From: Candidatus Poribacteria bacterium
Lineage (GTDB): Bacteria; Poribacteria; WGA-4E; WGA-3G
NCBI GenBank assembly: GCA_028818995.1
Contig: JAPPMR010000487.1
Span: forward strand, 6,218-19,464
DNA length: 13,247 bases
Reading direction: 5' to 3'
Shown: positions 7,478-13,247 of the stretch, piece by piece
Position numbering within the stretch: position 1 is the stretch's first letter
How the letters are laid out: each line of letters opens with the position of its first letter
Made by a program: the position numbers and the translations under genes
Notes under the pieces: generated by a model
The model's input: only the letters and a program-made list of their open reading frames with translations
Told to the model about the DNA's origin: nothing
The model's database searches: none

Positions 7478-7559
7478 ATGGGTTTCACCTGCGGTTCAAC
7501 CCAACCTGCAAGAACAGTTTTGCTAAATTGACACCTACTGGGTTGGAGAGTATGAGTGC

Positions 7560-7611
7560 TAATAGTCGGGAATCGGAGGTCGCTCCTACAAGAAGAAATA
7601 GGGCTTACAAG
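7560..7611 (+). repeat. Dispersed intergenic repeat, copy 4
   Basis: Starts TAATAGTCGGGAATCGGAG (19 bases identical to 9773-9791), continues GGTCGCTCCTACAAGAAGAA and GGGCTTACAAG. It is the most complete single unit in the window. Confidence 0.75.
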
Positions 7612-7655
7612 AAAGATAGAGAAAACGCTAATCAACACACCCAGCAGGAGTCGTA

Positions 7656-8696
7656 ATGAATGGGGAAAGAGGTAAATTGCGTAGTCCGACGCAGGACGCA
7701 CAAGTTAGCCAAGGCAGATTGAATCAAGTTTCAGACTTCATAAGCGAGGAAGTTGGTGATACTTCCAATTGGATTGAGATTTACCGCACTGGCGATGAGT
7801 GGGAGGTGAAACTCATCCAAGCGACTTTGGGTGCGCAACAGATTCGCTGTCGTCCTATGCTGATAAAACAGGAACGTCAAACCGCGTTGTTTGTCGCGCC
7901 TGAAGATGAGGTTACTGCCTTAGAATTGGTGAGTCGTATTGACGTGGCAATTGCTGATAACGAGATCACATCACAATCTGAAGAAACAGCAGAAGCACTA
8001 AAACAACGCGACATGGCTGCTGTTGCAGAGGAAAATCCACAATTGACTACCGAATCTGGGGAGACTTTACTCGCACAACGTGAAGATATTGGTAGCGTTG
8101 TTTATGTAGAGGGGCAAGGGTATGAACTCCGTGTTGGTACAGAACCATATACTACTGTAGCGGAAAAGGACTGGGAGGAGTTTACAGATTTCAGTGCGCA
8201 ACGCCAAGAATTCGTGATGCTTCTCCGACACGAATATCCGACGCTTTATGAATGGATTCAGGAGGAGAAATTGTTGGCTGAATTCATTCGGCTTATTGAG
8301 ATGACGTATCAAGATGATGCTCCTGTTCCTGTCCCACCACGTCAGTATGCTGATATTTCCGAGACAGAAACAGGGACGAGACCTTACAATTCATTTGCCT
8401 TACTGAGTTTGACGGTTGCTATAATTTCGCTCATCACTGTGCTTTTCAGTGTTCCATGGCAAGTGAATTTTGTGTTCGCTGCGGTTGTTGTCTTATCTGG
8501 TGTTATTGCGTTTTTCAGGATACGTATGCAGGCAGAAAGCCTTGCCGATGGTGAAAAAACGGTGGGAGCGCCAATGGCACTCAGTGCGATTGTGTTCGCG
8601 TGTTTGGTGGTTGTATTTGCGTGGTGGTTAGATCAGCGTCCTGAACCTGAAACGCCAGAGAATCCGCCTGTACGTGAGCAGGTTGGGGATCGGTAG
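7656..8696 (+). CDS. Membrane protein with DUF2007-like N-terminal region; function unknown
   Basis: The 346-residue protein has no signal peptide. Residues about 38-95 (WIEIYRTGDEWEVKLIQATLGAQQIRCRPML, then ALFVAPEDEVTALELV) have the pattern of DUF2007, a small ferredoxin-like domain annotated as a putative signal-transducing module. An acidic, poorly conserved middle part (95-240) includes a GYELRVGTEPYTTVAEKDWEEF segment. Three hydrophobic spans follow at about 247-266, 271-290 and 307-326, resembling the small DUF4190-type membrane module, then a Pro/Glu-rich tail. The likely topology is a large cytoplasmic N-terminus tethered to the inner membrane. ATG start with CAGGAG ending 5 nt upstream. 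It stands alone: the upstream region is repeats and the downstream locus has its own promoter. Specific function not recognised. Confidence 0.8.
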   Translation: MNGERGKLRSPTQDAQVSQGRLNQVSDFISEEVGDTSNWIEIYRTGDEWEVKLIQATLGAQQIRCRPMLIKQERQTALFVAPEDEVTALELVSRIDVAIADNEITSQSEETAEALKQRDMAAVAEENPQLTTESGETLLAQREDIGSVVYVEGQGYELRVGTEPYTTVAEKDWEEFTDFSAQRQEFVMLLRHEYPTLYEWIQEEKLLAEFIRLIEMTYQDDAPVPVPPRQYADISETETGTRPYNSFALLSLTVAIISLITVLFSVPWQVNFVFAAVVVLSGVIAFFRIRMQAESLADGEKTVGAPMALSAIVFACLVVVFAWWLDQRPEPETPENPPVREQVGDR

Positions 8697-8740
8697 GAGC
8701 AATTCAAACAGTAAAACACCTGAAAATATATCTGCCCTAA

Positions 8741-8769
8741 TTGACATATCAAGTGAAATATGTTATTCT
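8741..8769 (+). promoter_or_regulatory. Promoter with embedded palindrome for toxin-antitoxin operon
   Basis: TTGACA (8741-8746), 17-bp spacer, TATTCT (8764-8769). Within it ACATAT (8744-8749) and ATATGT (8758-8763) form an inverted repeat spanning from the -35 to the -10 box, a plausible operator for autoregulation by the antitoxin. Operator role is inferred. Confidence 0.65.
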
Positions 8770-8861
8770 ATATTTGCTATTTATAGACGCAAGCGGACAG
8801 ACGAAGACAGAGCGGTGTCCTCGTGAATCTGACTTTGTAAATTTTGGGGTGGTGATACCTG

Positions 8862-9209
8862 ATGCTACGGATTGAAATTCAATCGCCCGATCTTGAAAAA
8901 GAGGTTGATGCCTTAATCGGGGTTGGGCTTTATCCTGATTCTCATACTTTGATTATTGATGCCCTTGAGAAGCTGGTGCATAACAAACAGAAATCCCGTC
9001 TTGATGCTTCAATTCAACTCTATCAAGACGGAGAAGTGACACTCGGGAGAGCCTCTGAGCTTGCAGGGATACACCGTTTTGAGTTTGAATCGATTTTGAA
9101 AGCGAGAGGTATCTTGAAAATTGTTGAGGTCGGCTCGGTAGAGAAATTGAAGGAAGGTGTTTCACTCATCAAAAGTTTTCACAAAGAAAATAGCAAAACT
9201 GAGGAATAA
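8862..9209 (+). CDS. UPF0175-family antitoxin
   Basis: The 115-residue protein has the UPF0175 core: SRLDASIQLYQDGEVTLGRASELAGIHRFEFESILKARGI at about residues 46-85, matching the family pattern of a helix-turn-helix-like segment ending in a Gly-Ile turn. The N-terminal half (IEIQSPDLEKEVDALIGVGLYPDSHTLIIDALEKLV) looks like a strand plus helices that could serve dimerisation or DNA binding. UPF0175 proteins are usually the antitoxin partner of a PIN-domain or DUF3368-type toxin, and a PIN-like gene follows 5 bp downstream. ATG start with a GGGGTGGTGA stretch just upstream (8846-8854). It has a dedicated promoter at 8741-8769. The gene is intact although the toxin is broken. Confidence 0.85.
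   Translation: MLRIEIQSPDLEKEVDALIGVGLYPDSHTLIIDALEKLVHNKQKSRLDASIQLYQDGEVTLGRASELAGIHRFEFESILKARGILKIVEVGSVEKLKEGVSLIKSFHKENSKTEE
9201..9206 (+). promoter_or_regulatory. Ribosome binding site deciding the TTG start of the toxin
   Basis: GAGGAA overlaps the last codons of the antitoxin and lies 8 nt before TTG at 9215. The reading frame from that TTG begins directly with the PIN-type VFIDTDIL strand, so TTG is the likely native start. Confidence 0.6.
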
Positions 9210-9214
9210 CAGCT

Positions 9215-9726
9215 TTGGTATTTATTGATACCGATATCCTTTCAATTTTCTCCAAAATTCAGCGTTTACCATTATTGTTTGCAGTTTTTGGTCAAGATGT
9301 ACTTCACATTGCGGCTGCTGTAGAAAATGAAATTAAGGTAGGTGTCTCAAAGGGTTTTCCTTTTGCCAATGCCATCATAGAATTGCAAGCACAAGACTGG
9401 ATTCAGACATATCATCCGATAGTTGAAGACGAAAAATTCATGGTTTCTCTGCCAGATACACTGGACGCAGGTGAACGCGAATCTATGGCATATGTAAACG
9501 CCTCACTGCACTTTTTGCGAGTAATGAACGGCGTGTGATGCACCACTGCCAAGCAAACGGGATTCATTGTACCAACCTTAATGAAATTCTGAGGGCACTC
9601 TGGGAGTTAAAAATTTTGCCAGTGTCTGATGTGAGGATGGTAGTGACCGAGATTGAAACAAAAGATTCGCTCAAATTTCGATCTTCAGCCACAATTTTTG
9701 ATGAATCCAATGAAACAAACGTCTAA
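9215..9726 (+). pseudogene. PIN-domain-like toxin split by a -1 frameshift
   Basis: Two frames together encode one PIN/DUF3368-like ribonuclease toxin of about 170 residues. Frame one (9215-9538) gives VFIDTDILS (metal-binding Asp), AAAVENEIKVG (Glu) and LDAGERESMAYVNA (Asp/Glu), then stops at 9536. The second frame, read from about 9508, continues with ALFASNERRVMHHCQANGIHCTNLNEILRALWELKIL, exactly the expected last PIN strand (S-N-E-R-R in place of the usual T/S-N-D-R) and C-terminal helices. Adding one T to the T5 run at 9512-9516 restores LHFFASNERRVM without a stop. PIN toxins cleave RNA and are held in check by the partner antitoxin just upstream. The break may be a real inactivating mutation, a homopolymer sequencing error or, less likely, recoding. 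The second part also has a small unassisted open frame from GTG 9535, unlikely to be made alone. Confidence 0.8.
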
Positions 9727-9772
9727 ACTTGAAAAACTAGTGGAGTATCTATTCTAAAATTATAGGTATCAG

Positions 9773-9805
9773 TAATAGTCGGGAATCGGAGTTCCCTCCT
9801 ACAAA
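9773..9805 (+). repeat. Dispersed intergenic repeat, copy 5 (partial)
   Basis: The first 19 bases, TAATAGTCGGGAATCGGAG, are identical to 7560-7578. It then reads TTCCCTCCTACAAAGAG, a version in which the GTCGCTCC block is replaced by the TTCCCTCC block, as if two parts of the unit had been joined by deletion. Confidence 0.65.
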
Positions 9806-9814
9806 GAGGTACCA

Positions 9815-9845
9815 TCTTCTGTAGGCATTCACCGCCTACAGAAGA
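9815..9845. repeat. Perfect 12-bp hairpin
   Basis: TCTTCTGTAGGC (9815-9826) pairs perfectly with GCCTACAGAAGA (9834-9845) around a 7-base loop. It shares the TGTAGG/CCTACA theme of the dispersed repeats. No T-run follows. Confidence 0.7.
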
Positions 9846-9980
9846 AAGGTGCCTTCAGCAGACAAAAACAGTTGAATCTCTTAATGAGAGAATATTTATT
9901 AGAATTGGTATTATTTACTCAAAGTGATAATATGTGTTGAATTCACGGAGAGATTTGCACACTATATCAAAGCAACAAAA

Positions 9981-10020
9981 AAGGCAGGACCATCCGCAAT
10001 GGTTCTGCCTTCCATTTTTT
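9981..10020. terminator. Bidirectional rho-independent terminator
   Basis: AAGGCAGGACCA (9981-9992), a 7-base loop and TGGTTCTGCCTT (10000-10011) form a 12-bp stem with a single G-U pair. It is followed by CCATTTTTT on the plus strand and, read from the other strand, by TTTTTTGTTG. It can end plus-strand transcripts from the toxin locus and minus-strand transcripts from the gene at 10146-10865. Confidence 0.85.
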
Positions 10021-10051
10021 ATACTAAAATCCACAATTACCTTTGCATTGA

Positions 10052-10069
10052 CGAGGTTCGGAAACCTCG
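10052..10069. repeat. Small palindrome CGAGGTT-CGGA-AACCTCG
   Basis: A 7-bp perfect stem with a 4-base loop between the terminator and the minus-strand gene. Its look (a palindrome of GAGGTT/AACCTC) fits another short dispersed repeat family; only one copy is in the window. Confidence 0.45.
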
Positions 10070-10145
10070 CCAGCGTGAGCGTGTGAGATTGTTGTTCATT
10101 GAAATGTGAACATATTTTTGGATTTCGCTATAAAGTGAAATAAAT

Positions 10146-10865
10146 TTATCTGCCAGCTTTGAGATGTCCCCAAGTGGTTGCAACTTTGCCTTTCGGATTA
10201 ACGGGTAGCGGACCGTCGGGACCGTAAACAAGTACGTCTTCGTATCTTGCCGTGGTAGACCACGTAGCAACACCAACTCGTCCGACACCATCTCTGGTAG
10301 CATCATCTATTTTTGCTACTTCATCATCATTGAGAAAGAGTGTGTAACCGGTGGGTGTATTGACAATTTTGACGGTATACCAGTCACCTGTTTTAATCGT
10401 GTGATTGCTATGGGCACCAGCTTTGCCGCCACCCCACGCTTCCACTTGCGAACGGGTGTTTCCCCAACCTCCGAGGTTCCACCAATATTCCAACTGAGCC
10501 TGTTTCTGCATGCGCGGTGGGTGTTCTTTAAGTGCTTTTCCTCGGGGATTCATCGGGCCCTGGCATCGAAACATAATCAAGAACCCTTCAGCACCACCGA
10601 TTTTGTTGCCACGCACCTCGTAGGTATAATCAACCCATTCTTCATCCCAAAAATCATCCGCAATAATACTCATGCAGTTGGAATCGTTTGAGAGTTGATG
10701 ATATTCTTTATTTTTGAATTCCCATTCGCCCCACAAGGGAACCCATTTCTTTTTTGATTCGTTTGTGTTGTCGAAATTATCCTCAAAGTAGATTTGTGAC
10801 ATTGCAGTTGTCGCAATGCTGAAGGTAAAACAACATAAGAGGATAAATATACCATATCTTTTCAT
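10146..10865 (-). CDS. Secreted concanavalin-like (DUF1080/LamG-type) protein with TTWG tail
   Basis: The 239-residue protein starts with a Sec signal peptide (MKRYGIFILLCCFTFSIATTAMS, cleavage near residue 23). The mature part opens with IYFEDNFDNTNESKKKWVPLWGEWEFKNKEY, the usual start of jelly-roll sugar-binding or DUF1080-like domains, and continues with WVDYTYEVRG, GFLIMFRC, a Trp-rich stretch (LEYWWNLGGWGN), GDWYTVKIVNTPTGYTLFLNDDEV and GRVGVATWSTTARYEDVLVYG. This is a beta-sandwich likely to bind or act on a carbohydrate; no catalytic residues can be assigned. The C-terminus, GKVATTWGHLKAGR, matches that of the LamG protein at 192-986 although the two domains are otherwise dissimilar. 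ATG start with AAGGAG about 9 nt upstream. An imperfect hairpin at 10886-10914 lies in the leader. A strong terminator lies about 125 bp downstream. Confidence 0.85.
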   Translation of the reverse strand: MKRYGIFILLCCFTFSIATTAMSQIYFEDNFDNTNESKKKWVPLWGEWEFKNKEYHQLSNDSNCMSIIADDFWDEEWVDYTYEVRGNKIGGAEGFLIMFRCQGPMNPRGKALKEHPPRMQKQAQLEYWWNLGGWGNTRSQVEAWGGGKAGAHSNHTIKTGDWYTVKIVNTPTGYTLFLNDDEVAKIDDATRDGVGRVGVATWSTTARYEDVLVYGPDGPLPVNPKGKVATTWGHLKAGR

Positions 10866-10920
10866 TTGATAATGCTCCTTTTTGCAAAAGCGGTTTTGAT
10901 TAGTGACCGCCTTTCTTATA

Positions 10921-10943
10921 TGGTACGACTATGAAACTGCACC
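10921..10943 (+). repeat. 23-bp direct repeat, copy 1
   Basis: TGGTACGACTATGAAACTGC plus ACC; 20 of 23 bases match the copy at 11116-11138, where the sequence reads TGGTACGGTTATGAAACCGC plus ACC. The second copy contains a better GCGGTTT/AACCG-type palindrome. Confidence 0.65.
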
Positions 10944-10991
10944 ATAGGCATCAATTTAGCCTGTGAATAGAAGAATTTTTCTTGTTTTAGA

Positions 10992-11048
10992 GTAGCGCAA
11001 ACTGTTAGTTTGCGTTTTACGGATGCACAAACTAACAGTTTGTGCTAC
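10992..11048. repeat. Long inverted repeat with self-palindromic 23-bp arms
   Basis: The left arm (10992-11014) begins GTAGCGCAAACTGTTAGTTT. The right arm (11026-11048) is its complement at 21 of 23 positions and ends GTTTGTGCTAC. The spacer is 11 bases. Each arm is also a palindrome on its own (CGCAAACT-GTT-AGTTTGCG and CACAAACT-AAC-AGTTTGTG), so the DNA or RNA could form either one long hairpin or two small ones. Confidence 0.8.
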
Positions 11049-11061
11049 AAGCATTCCAATA

Positions 11062-11096
11062 TATCGGGCTTACAAAGCCCTCCAACAAGAAGAAAT
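11062..11096 (+). repeat. Dispersed intergenic repeat, copy 6 (partial)
   Basis: ATCGGGCTTACAAAGCCCTC followed by CAACAAGAAGAAATA. It corresponds to the second block of the repeat family with a slightly different order. Confidence 0.55.
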
Positions 11097-11115
11097 ATCC
11101 TAAAATTGACGGCTA

Positions 11116-11138
11116 TGGTACGGTTATGAAACCGCACC
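11116..11138 (+). repeat. 23-bp direct repeat, copy 2
   Basis: Differs from 10921-10943 at three positions; it sits just beyond the stop codon of the DUF1549/DUF1553 gene. Confidence 0.65.
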
Positions 11139-11146
11139 TACTACTT

Positions 11147-12817
11147 CTAATGGTTTAGCGAAAACTCTGCTGAATTTAGTAAGACCCAATAGAGGTCTTC
11201 ATAAGCCAAGTCTTTGTCTCTATATAGACTTCGTTCTAAGTAACGTTGAAAATAGGTTTGTTCTTTACTCGTTGGTTTGCGAGACAGCACAGTGAGATAA
11301 ATAAACTCAACACGATCAATCGCGTCTCGCCAATTATCAAGGACATAGTTGATGAAAGTGCCGCGTTCTTTGTAATTAGCACTATTATTCACCATATCTC
11401 CATTAATCATCATGAGTGCCTGTGGTACGGTACCGTTGAATGCCTCAATCTCTTCCATCTCACCGTTGTCAAGTAAAAAGAGAAATTTATTGAGATGTTC
11501 GCGTTTCCTATATTCAAGCGATCGTAGCATTTCTTCACGCTCCTTGCCACCTTGTCTATTTATTCCTCCCATTTCAATTTCTTGTAATCTTTCAAAACCT
11601 GTGGCTTGCATAAGAGAATAGAAAAATTGTTCAGCATTCAAGGGTTTCATATAGGCGTGTGAGTAATAGATTTCATCATCCTCATTACTTTTATTTGTTT
11701 CTGAACTGCGCTGATACGTTTTAGAATTGAGAATAGTCCGCATCAGATGTTGCAAATCGTATCCGTGAATGACAAAATCCTCAGCTAACCATACTAATAG
11801 TTCAGGATTGGTAGGTGGATATTCTTCTCCAAATCCATCAATCGGTTCAACAAAAGCGCGTCCCATAAAATGTTTCCATATCCGATTGACGAGAGCCTTA
11901 CTAAAGTAAGGGTTCGTTTTTGCGGTCATCCATTCTGCAAGAGCCTGACGCTTTTTGGTGAGTTCCCCCTTATATTCTTCATTACTGTCGAGGAAACGCG
12001 GTGGAACAGATTCTCTCGTGCCGTCGAATTCGTAGAAAGCCATTCGCTCGTTTGATGAATTTTTAATGAGGAAATTTCGCATCGTCTTCGGTTCACCGAG
12101 GATATCCATGTCTTGATATTCTTCTTTTTCTTCACTTTCAATACCTGTAAAGAAGGCGGCGATACTATAGAAATCTTCTTGTAACCATGCTTCTGTTTTA
12201 TGATCATGGCATTCAGCACACTGCATCGGAAGACCGAGAAACAACCGAGAGGTATGAGAAGTTAAAAAGATAGGCGATGTTTCATAACGTAAGACATAGT
12301 TGCCAGCTGCGTTGTCACGTATTTCTCCATCAGCAGCGACAAGTTCTTTGACAAACTGGTTATAAGGCATGTTGGTTTCAAGTGCTTCACGTACCCAACC
12401 ATTTAAACCGGTACGACGGTCATCCCCATCGTCCCGCCTACCAATTAACCAATTCACCCATAACAGCGTCCAATAATCAACGGATTCTCTGCTCCCAATA
12501 AGTTCATCAATTTTCTTTGCACGTTTGTTTGGCGAACCGTCGTCAATAAAATCTAATACATCTTCCGGTGTCGGAATTTTACCTGTCATATCTAAATAGA
12601 TACGTCTCAGAAATTCGGTATCAGTTGTCTGTCTTGAAGGTTCAAGTGCTTCTCGTTTAAGTACAGCATCAATATGTCTATCCAAGTGTTTTGTGCTTGA
12701 ATGGACGTGTCTATCGGTAGTCGTCATCGTTGTGACTGTAGCGCAACTCGCTACCAAAAAAGCGAGGGCAAGCAGAATTGCCCAATTCCGATACGTTTTC
12801 CAAAATGTTGCTTTCAT
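11147..12817 (-). CDS. DUF1549/DUF1553 lipoprotein with CxxCH motif
   Basis: The 556-residue protein begins with a lipoprotein signal peptide: WAILLALAFLVASC, with lipidation Cys at residue 25. Residues about 45-230 form DUF1549 (FLRRIYLDMTGKIPTPEDVLDF, WTLLWVNWLIGR, MPYNQFVKELVAADG, LFLGLPMQCAECHDHKTEAW). The CAECH segment (C200, C203, H204) is the CxxCH motif typical of this family and may bind haem or metal. Residues about 285-555 form DUF1553 (LAEWMTAKTNPYFSKALVNRIWKHFMGRAFVEP, YPPTNPELLVWLAEDF, LNSKTYQRSS, PLNAEQFFYSLMQATG, FLFLLDNGEMEEIEAF, PQALMMINGDMVN, YLTVLSRKPTSKEQ, LLNSAEFSLNH). Such proteins are abundant in Planctomycetes and related phyla, often with a DUF1501 partner; none is visible here. 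Compared with longer family members it lacks an N-terminal cytochrome c domain. ATG start with AGGAG about 8 nt upstream. Biochemical role unknown. Confidence 0.9.
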   Translation of the reverse strand: MKATFWKTYRNWAILLALAFLVASCATVTTMTTTDRHVHSSTKHLDRHIDAVLKREALEPSRQTTDTEFLRRIYLDMTGKIPTPEDVLDFIDDGSPNKRAKKIDELIGSRESVDYWTLLWVNWLIGRRDDGDDRRTGLNGWVREALETNMPYNQFVKELVAADGEIRDNAAGNYVLRYETSPIFLTSHTSRLFLGLPMQCAECHDHKTEAWLQEDFYSIAAFFTGIESEEKEEYQDMDILGEPKTMRNFLIKNSSNERMAFYEFDGTRESVPPRFLDSNEEYKGELTKKRQALAEWMTAKTNPYFSKALVNRIWKHFMGRAFVEPIDGFGEEYPPTNPELLVWLAEDFVIHGYDLQHLMRTILNSKTYQRSSETNKSNEDDEIYYSHAYMKPLNAEQFFYSLMQATGFERLQEIEMGGINRQGGKEREEMLRSLEYRKREHLNKFLFLLDNGEMEEIEAFNGTVPQALMMINGDMVNNSANYKERGTFINYVLDNWRDAIDRVEFIYLTVLSRKPTSKEQTYFQRYLERSLYRDKDLAYEDLYWVLLNSAEFSLNH

Positions 12818-12963
12818 TGTACATCTCCTAACAAACTCGGTAATCTCGGTCTATCTCTATCTATAATTTTACAAAACTTTAGACAATTTTAGAATGTGTG
12901 TGTAATGGTCAGAGTGTATAAAACCATTATAAACACCTATAGAAGATTTGTAATACACATTTC

Positions 12964-12976
12964 GCCCCGCTGGGGC
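12964..12976. repeat. Short GC-rich palindrome GCCCCGCTGGGGC
   Basis: A 5-bp perfect GC stem in an AT-rich setting, similar in style to the CCCCGTAGGGG units of the 7162-7440 element. Confidence 0.45.
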
Positions 12977-13202
12977 TAATGTTCGTTGCACATTTAGATA
13001 TATTTTTCAACGAGTTACGATTTTTGTGAAAACTGACAAAAAAACAAGATAGTTGAGAACTCAGTTTGAGATAGATTGAAATTGTATAAACTTTAGTATA
13101 ATTTTAAGTTTAACGCATTTTTCTGTAGTTTTCAAGGGAATTTAGCAGGGGTATTTAGTTTTAAGAATTATCAGTTGATGAGTGTTACTAATAGTTTATT
13201 TC

Positions 13203-13247
13203 GTAGGTCGGGTTTCGCTTGCGACACCCGACATGAACGCAACGTGT
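13203..13247 (+). repeat. Palindromic repeat running into window edge
   Basis: GTCGGGT (13207-13213) pairs with ACCCGAC (13226-13232) around TTCGCTTGCGAC. GTAGGTCGGGTTTCGC-type palindromes are common dispersed elements in environmental bacterial genomes. The copy may be truncated by the window end. Confidence 0.5.

Larger units (their letters stand above)
7114..7655. other. Gene-free repeat-rich stretch (542 bp)
   Basis: Follows the glycosyltransferase without an obvious terminator. It contains a nested inverted-repeat element (7162-7440), a 17-bp repeat copy with a small hairpin (7447-7477), and a copy of the CTCCTACAAGAAG repeat (7560-7611). The open frame at 7435-7656 runs across these repeats and is not accepted as a gene. 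Confidence 0.75.
9727..10145. other. Gene-free stretch (419 bp) between toxin locus and minus-strand genes
   Basis: Contains a repeat copy (9773-9805), a perfect hairpin (9815-9845), a bidirectional terminator (9981-10020) and a small palindromic repeat (10052-10069). The open frame at 9924-10109 spans the terminator and is rejected. Confidence 0.7.
10866..11146. other. Gene-free stretch (281 bp) rich in short repeats
   Basis: Holds the leader of the gene at 10146-10865 (imperfect hairpin AAAAGCGGT/ACCGCCTTT at 10886-10914), two copies of a 23-bp repeat (10921-10943 and 11116-11138), a long double palindrome (10992-11048) and a partial copy of the CTTACAA/CAAGAAG repeat (11062-11096). Confidence 0.7.
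12818..13247. other. Gene-free stretch (430 bp) at window end
   Basis: AT-rich and without a credible gene. It includes the leader of the DUF1549/DUF1553 gene, a GCCCC-GCT-GGGGC palindrome at 12964-12976 and the start of a palindromic repeat at 13203-13247. I see no clear promoter. Confidence 0.65.

Noticed and set aside
67..7611. CRISPR array
   Set aside because: Repeats are scattered kilobases apart, imperfect and modular, with no regular spacing or cas genes.
7435..7656. 73-residue open frame upstream of the membrane protein
   Set aside because: It runs through three repeat elements, lacks a ribosome binding site, and its protein resembles nothing.
9506..9520. Programmed -1 frameshift in the toxin
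   Set aside because: The heptamer around the T5 run does not fit a canonical X XXY YYZ slippery site in the zero frame and no strong downstream structure is evident; mutation or sequencing error is simpler.
9535..9726. Separate 63-residue gene after the toxin
   Set aside because: Its start lies at the frameshift, it has no ribosome binding site of its own, and the sequence completes the PIN domain begun at 9215; it is the tail of one broken gene.
9924..10109. 61-residue open frame
   Set aside because: Spans the strong terminator hairpin at 9981-10020.

Overview
The window looks like a piece of an uncultured, sponge-associated or environmental bacterium with moderate GC. Candidatus Poribacteria is my best guess, with Planctomycetes or another PVC/FCB-like lineage as alternatives. 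The guess rests on the mix of short secreted LamG/concanavalin-like proteins, a neutral-ceramidase-like enzyme, a DUF1549/DUF1553 lipoprotein with a CxxCH motif, and many short dispersed intergenic repeats. No rRNA or marker gene is present to settle it.

Layout. (1) 192-3565, minus strand: a secreted LamG-domain protein, then a two-gene cluster (probable single-strand-annealing-type recombination protein followed 15 bp later by a ceramidase-like hydrolase) read from a strong sigma70-type promoter at 3604-3632. (2) 3991-7113, plus strand: a compact three-gene operon with overlapping ends (XylG-type sugar ABC ATPase, TsaE tRNA-modification ATPase, GT4 glycosyltransferase) behind a near-consensus promoter at 3929-3957. 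(3) 7114-7655: a gene-free stretch with nested inverted repeats and other dispersed repeats. (4) 7656-8696: a membrane protein with a DUF2007-like N-terminal region. (5) 8741-9726: a toxin-antitoxin locus with its own promoter; the UPF0175-type antitoxin is intact and the PIN-like toxin is split by a one-base frameshift. (6) 9727-10145: repeats and a strong bidirectional terminator. (7) 10146-12817, minus strand: a secreted concanavalin-like protein and a DUF1549/DUF1553 lipoprotein. (8) 12818-13247: gene-free, with small palindromes.

How the genes relate. Most of the window is a set of small independent units rather than one pathway. The two secreted proteins at either end share an unusual C-terminal tail (GK-x-x-TTWG-x-x-K), which suggests a common processing, sorting or docking signal. 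The XylG-like ATPase has no permease or binding protein beside it and must find partners elsewhere. I see no clear new multi-gene system. The best leads are the TTWG tail, the orphan annealing protein coupled to a ceramidase-like gene, the broken toxin, and the layered intergenic repeats.
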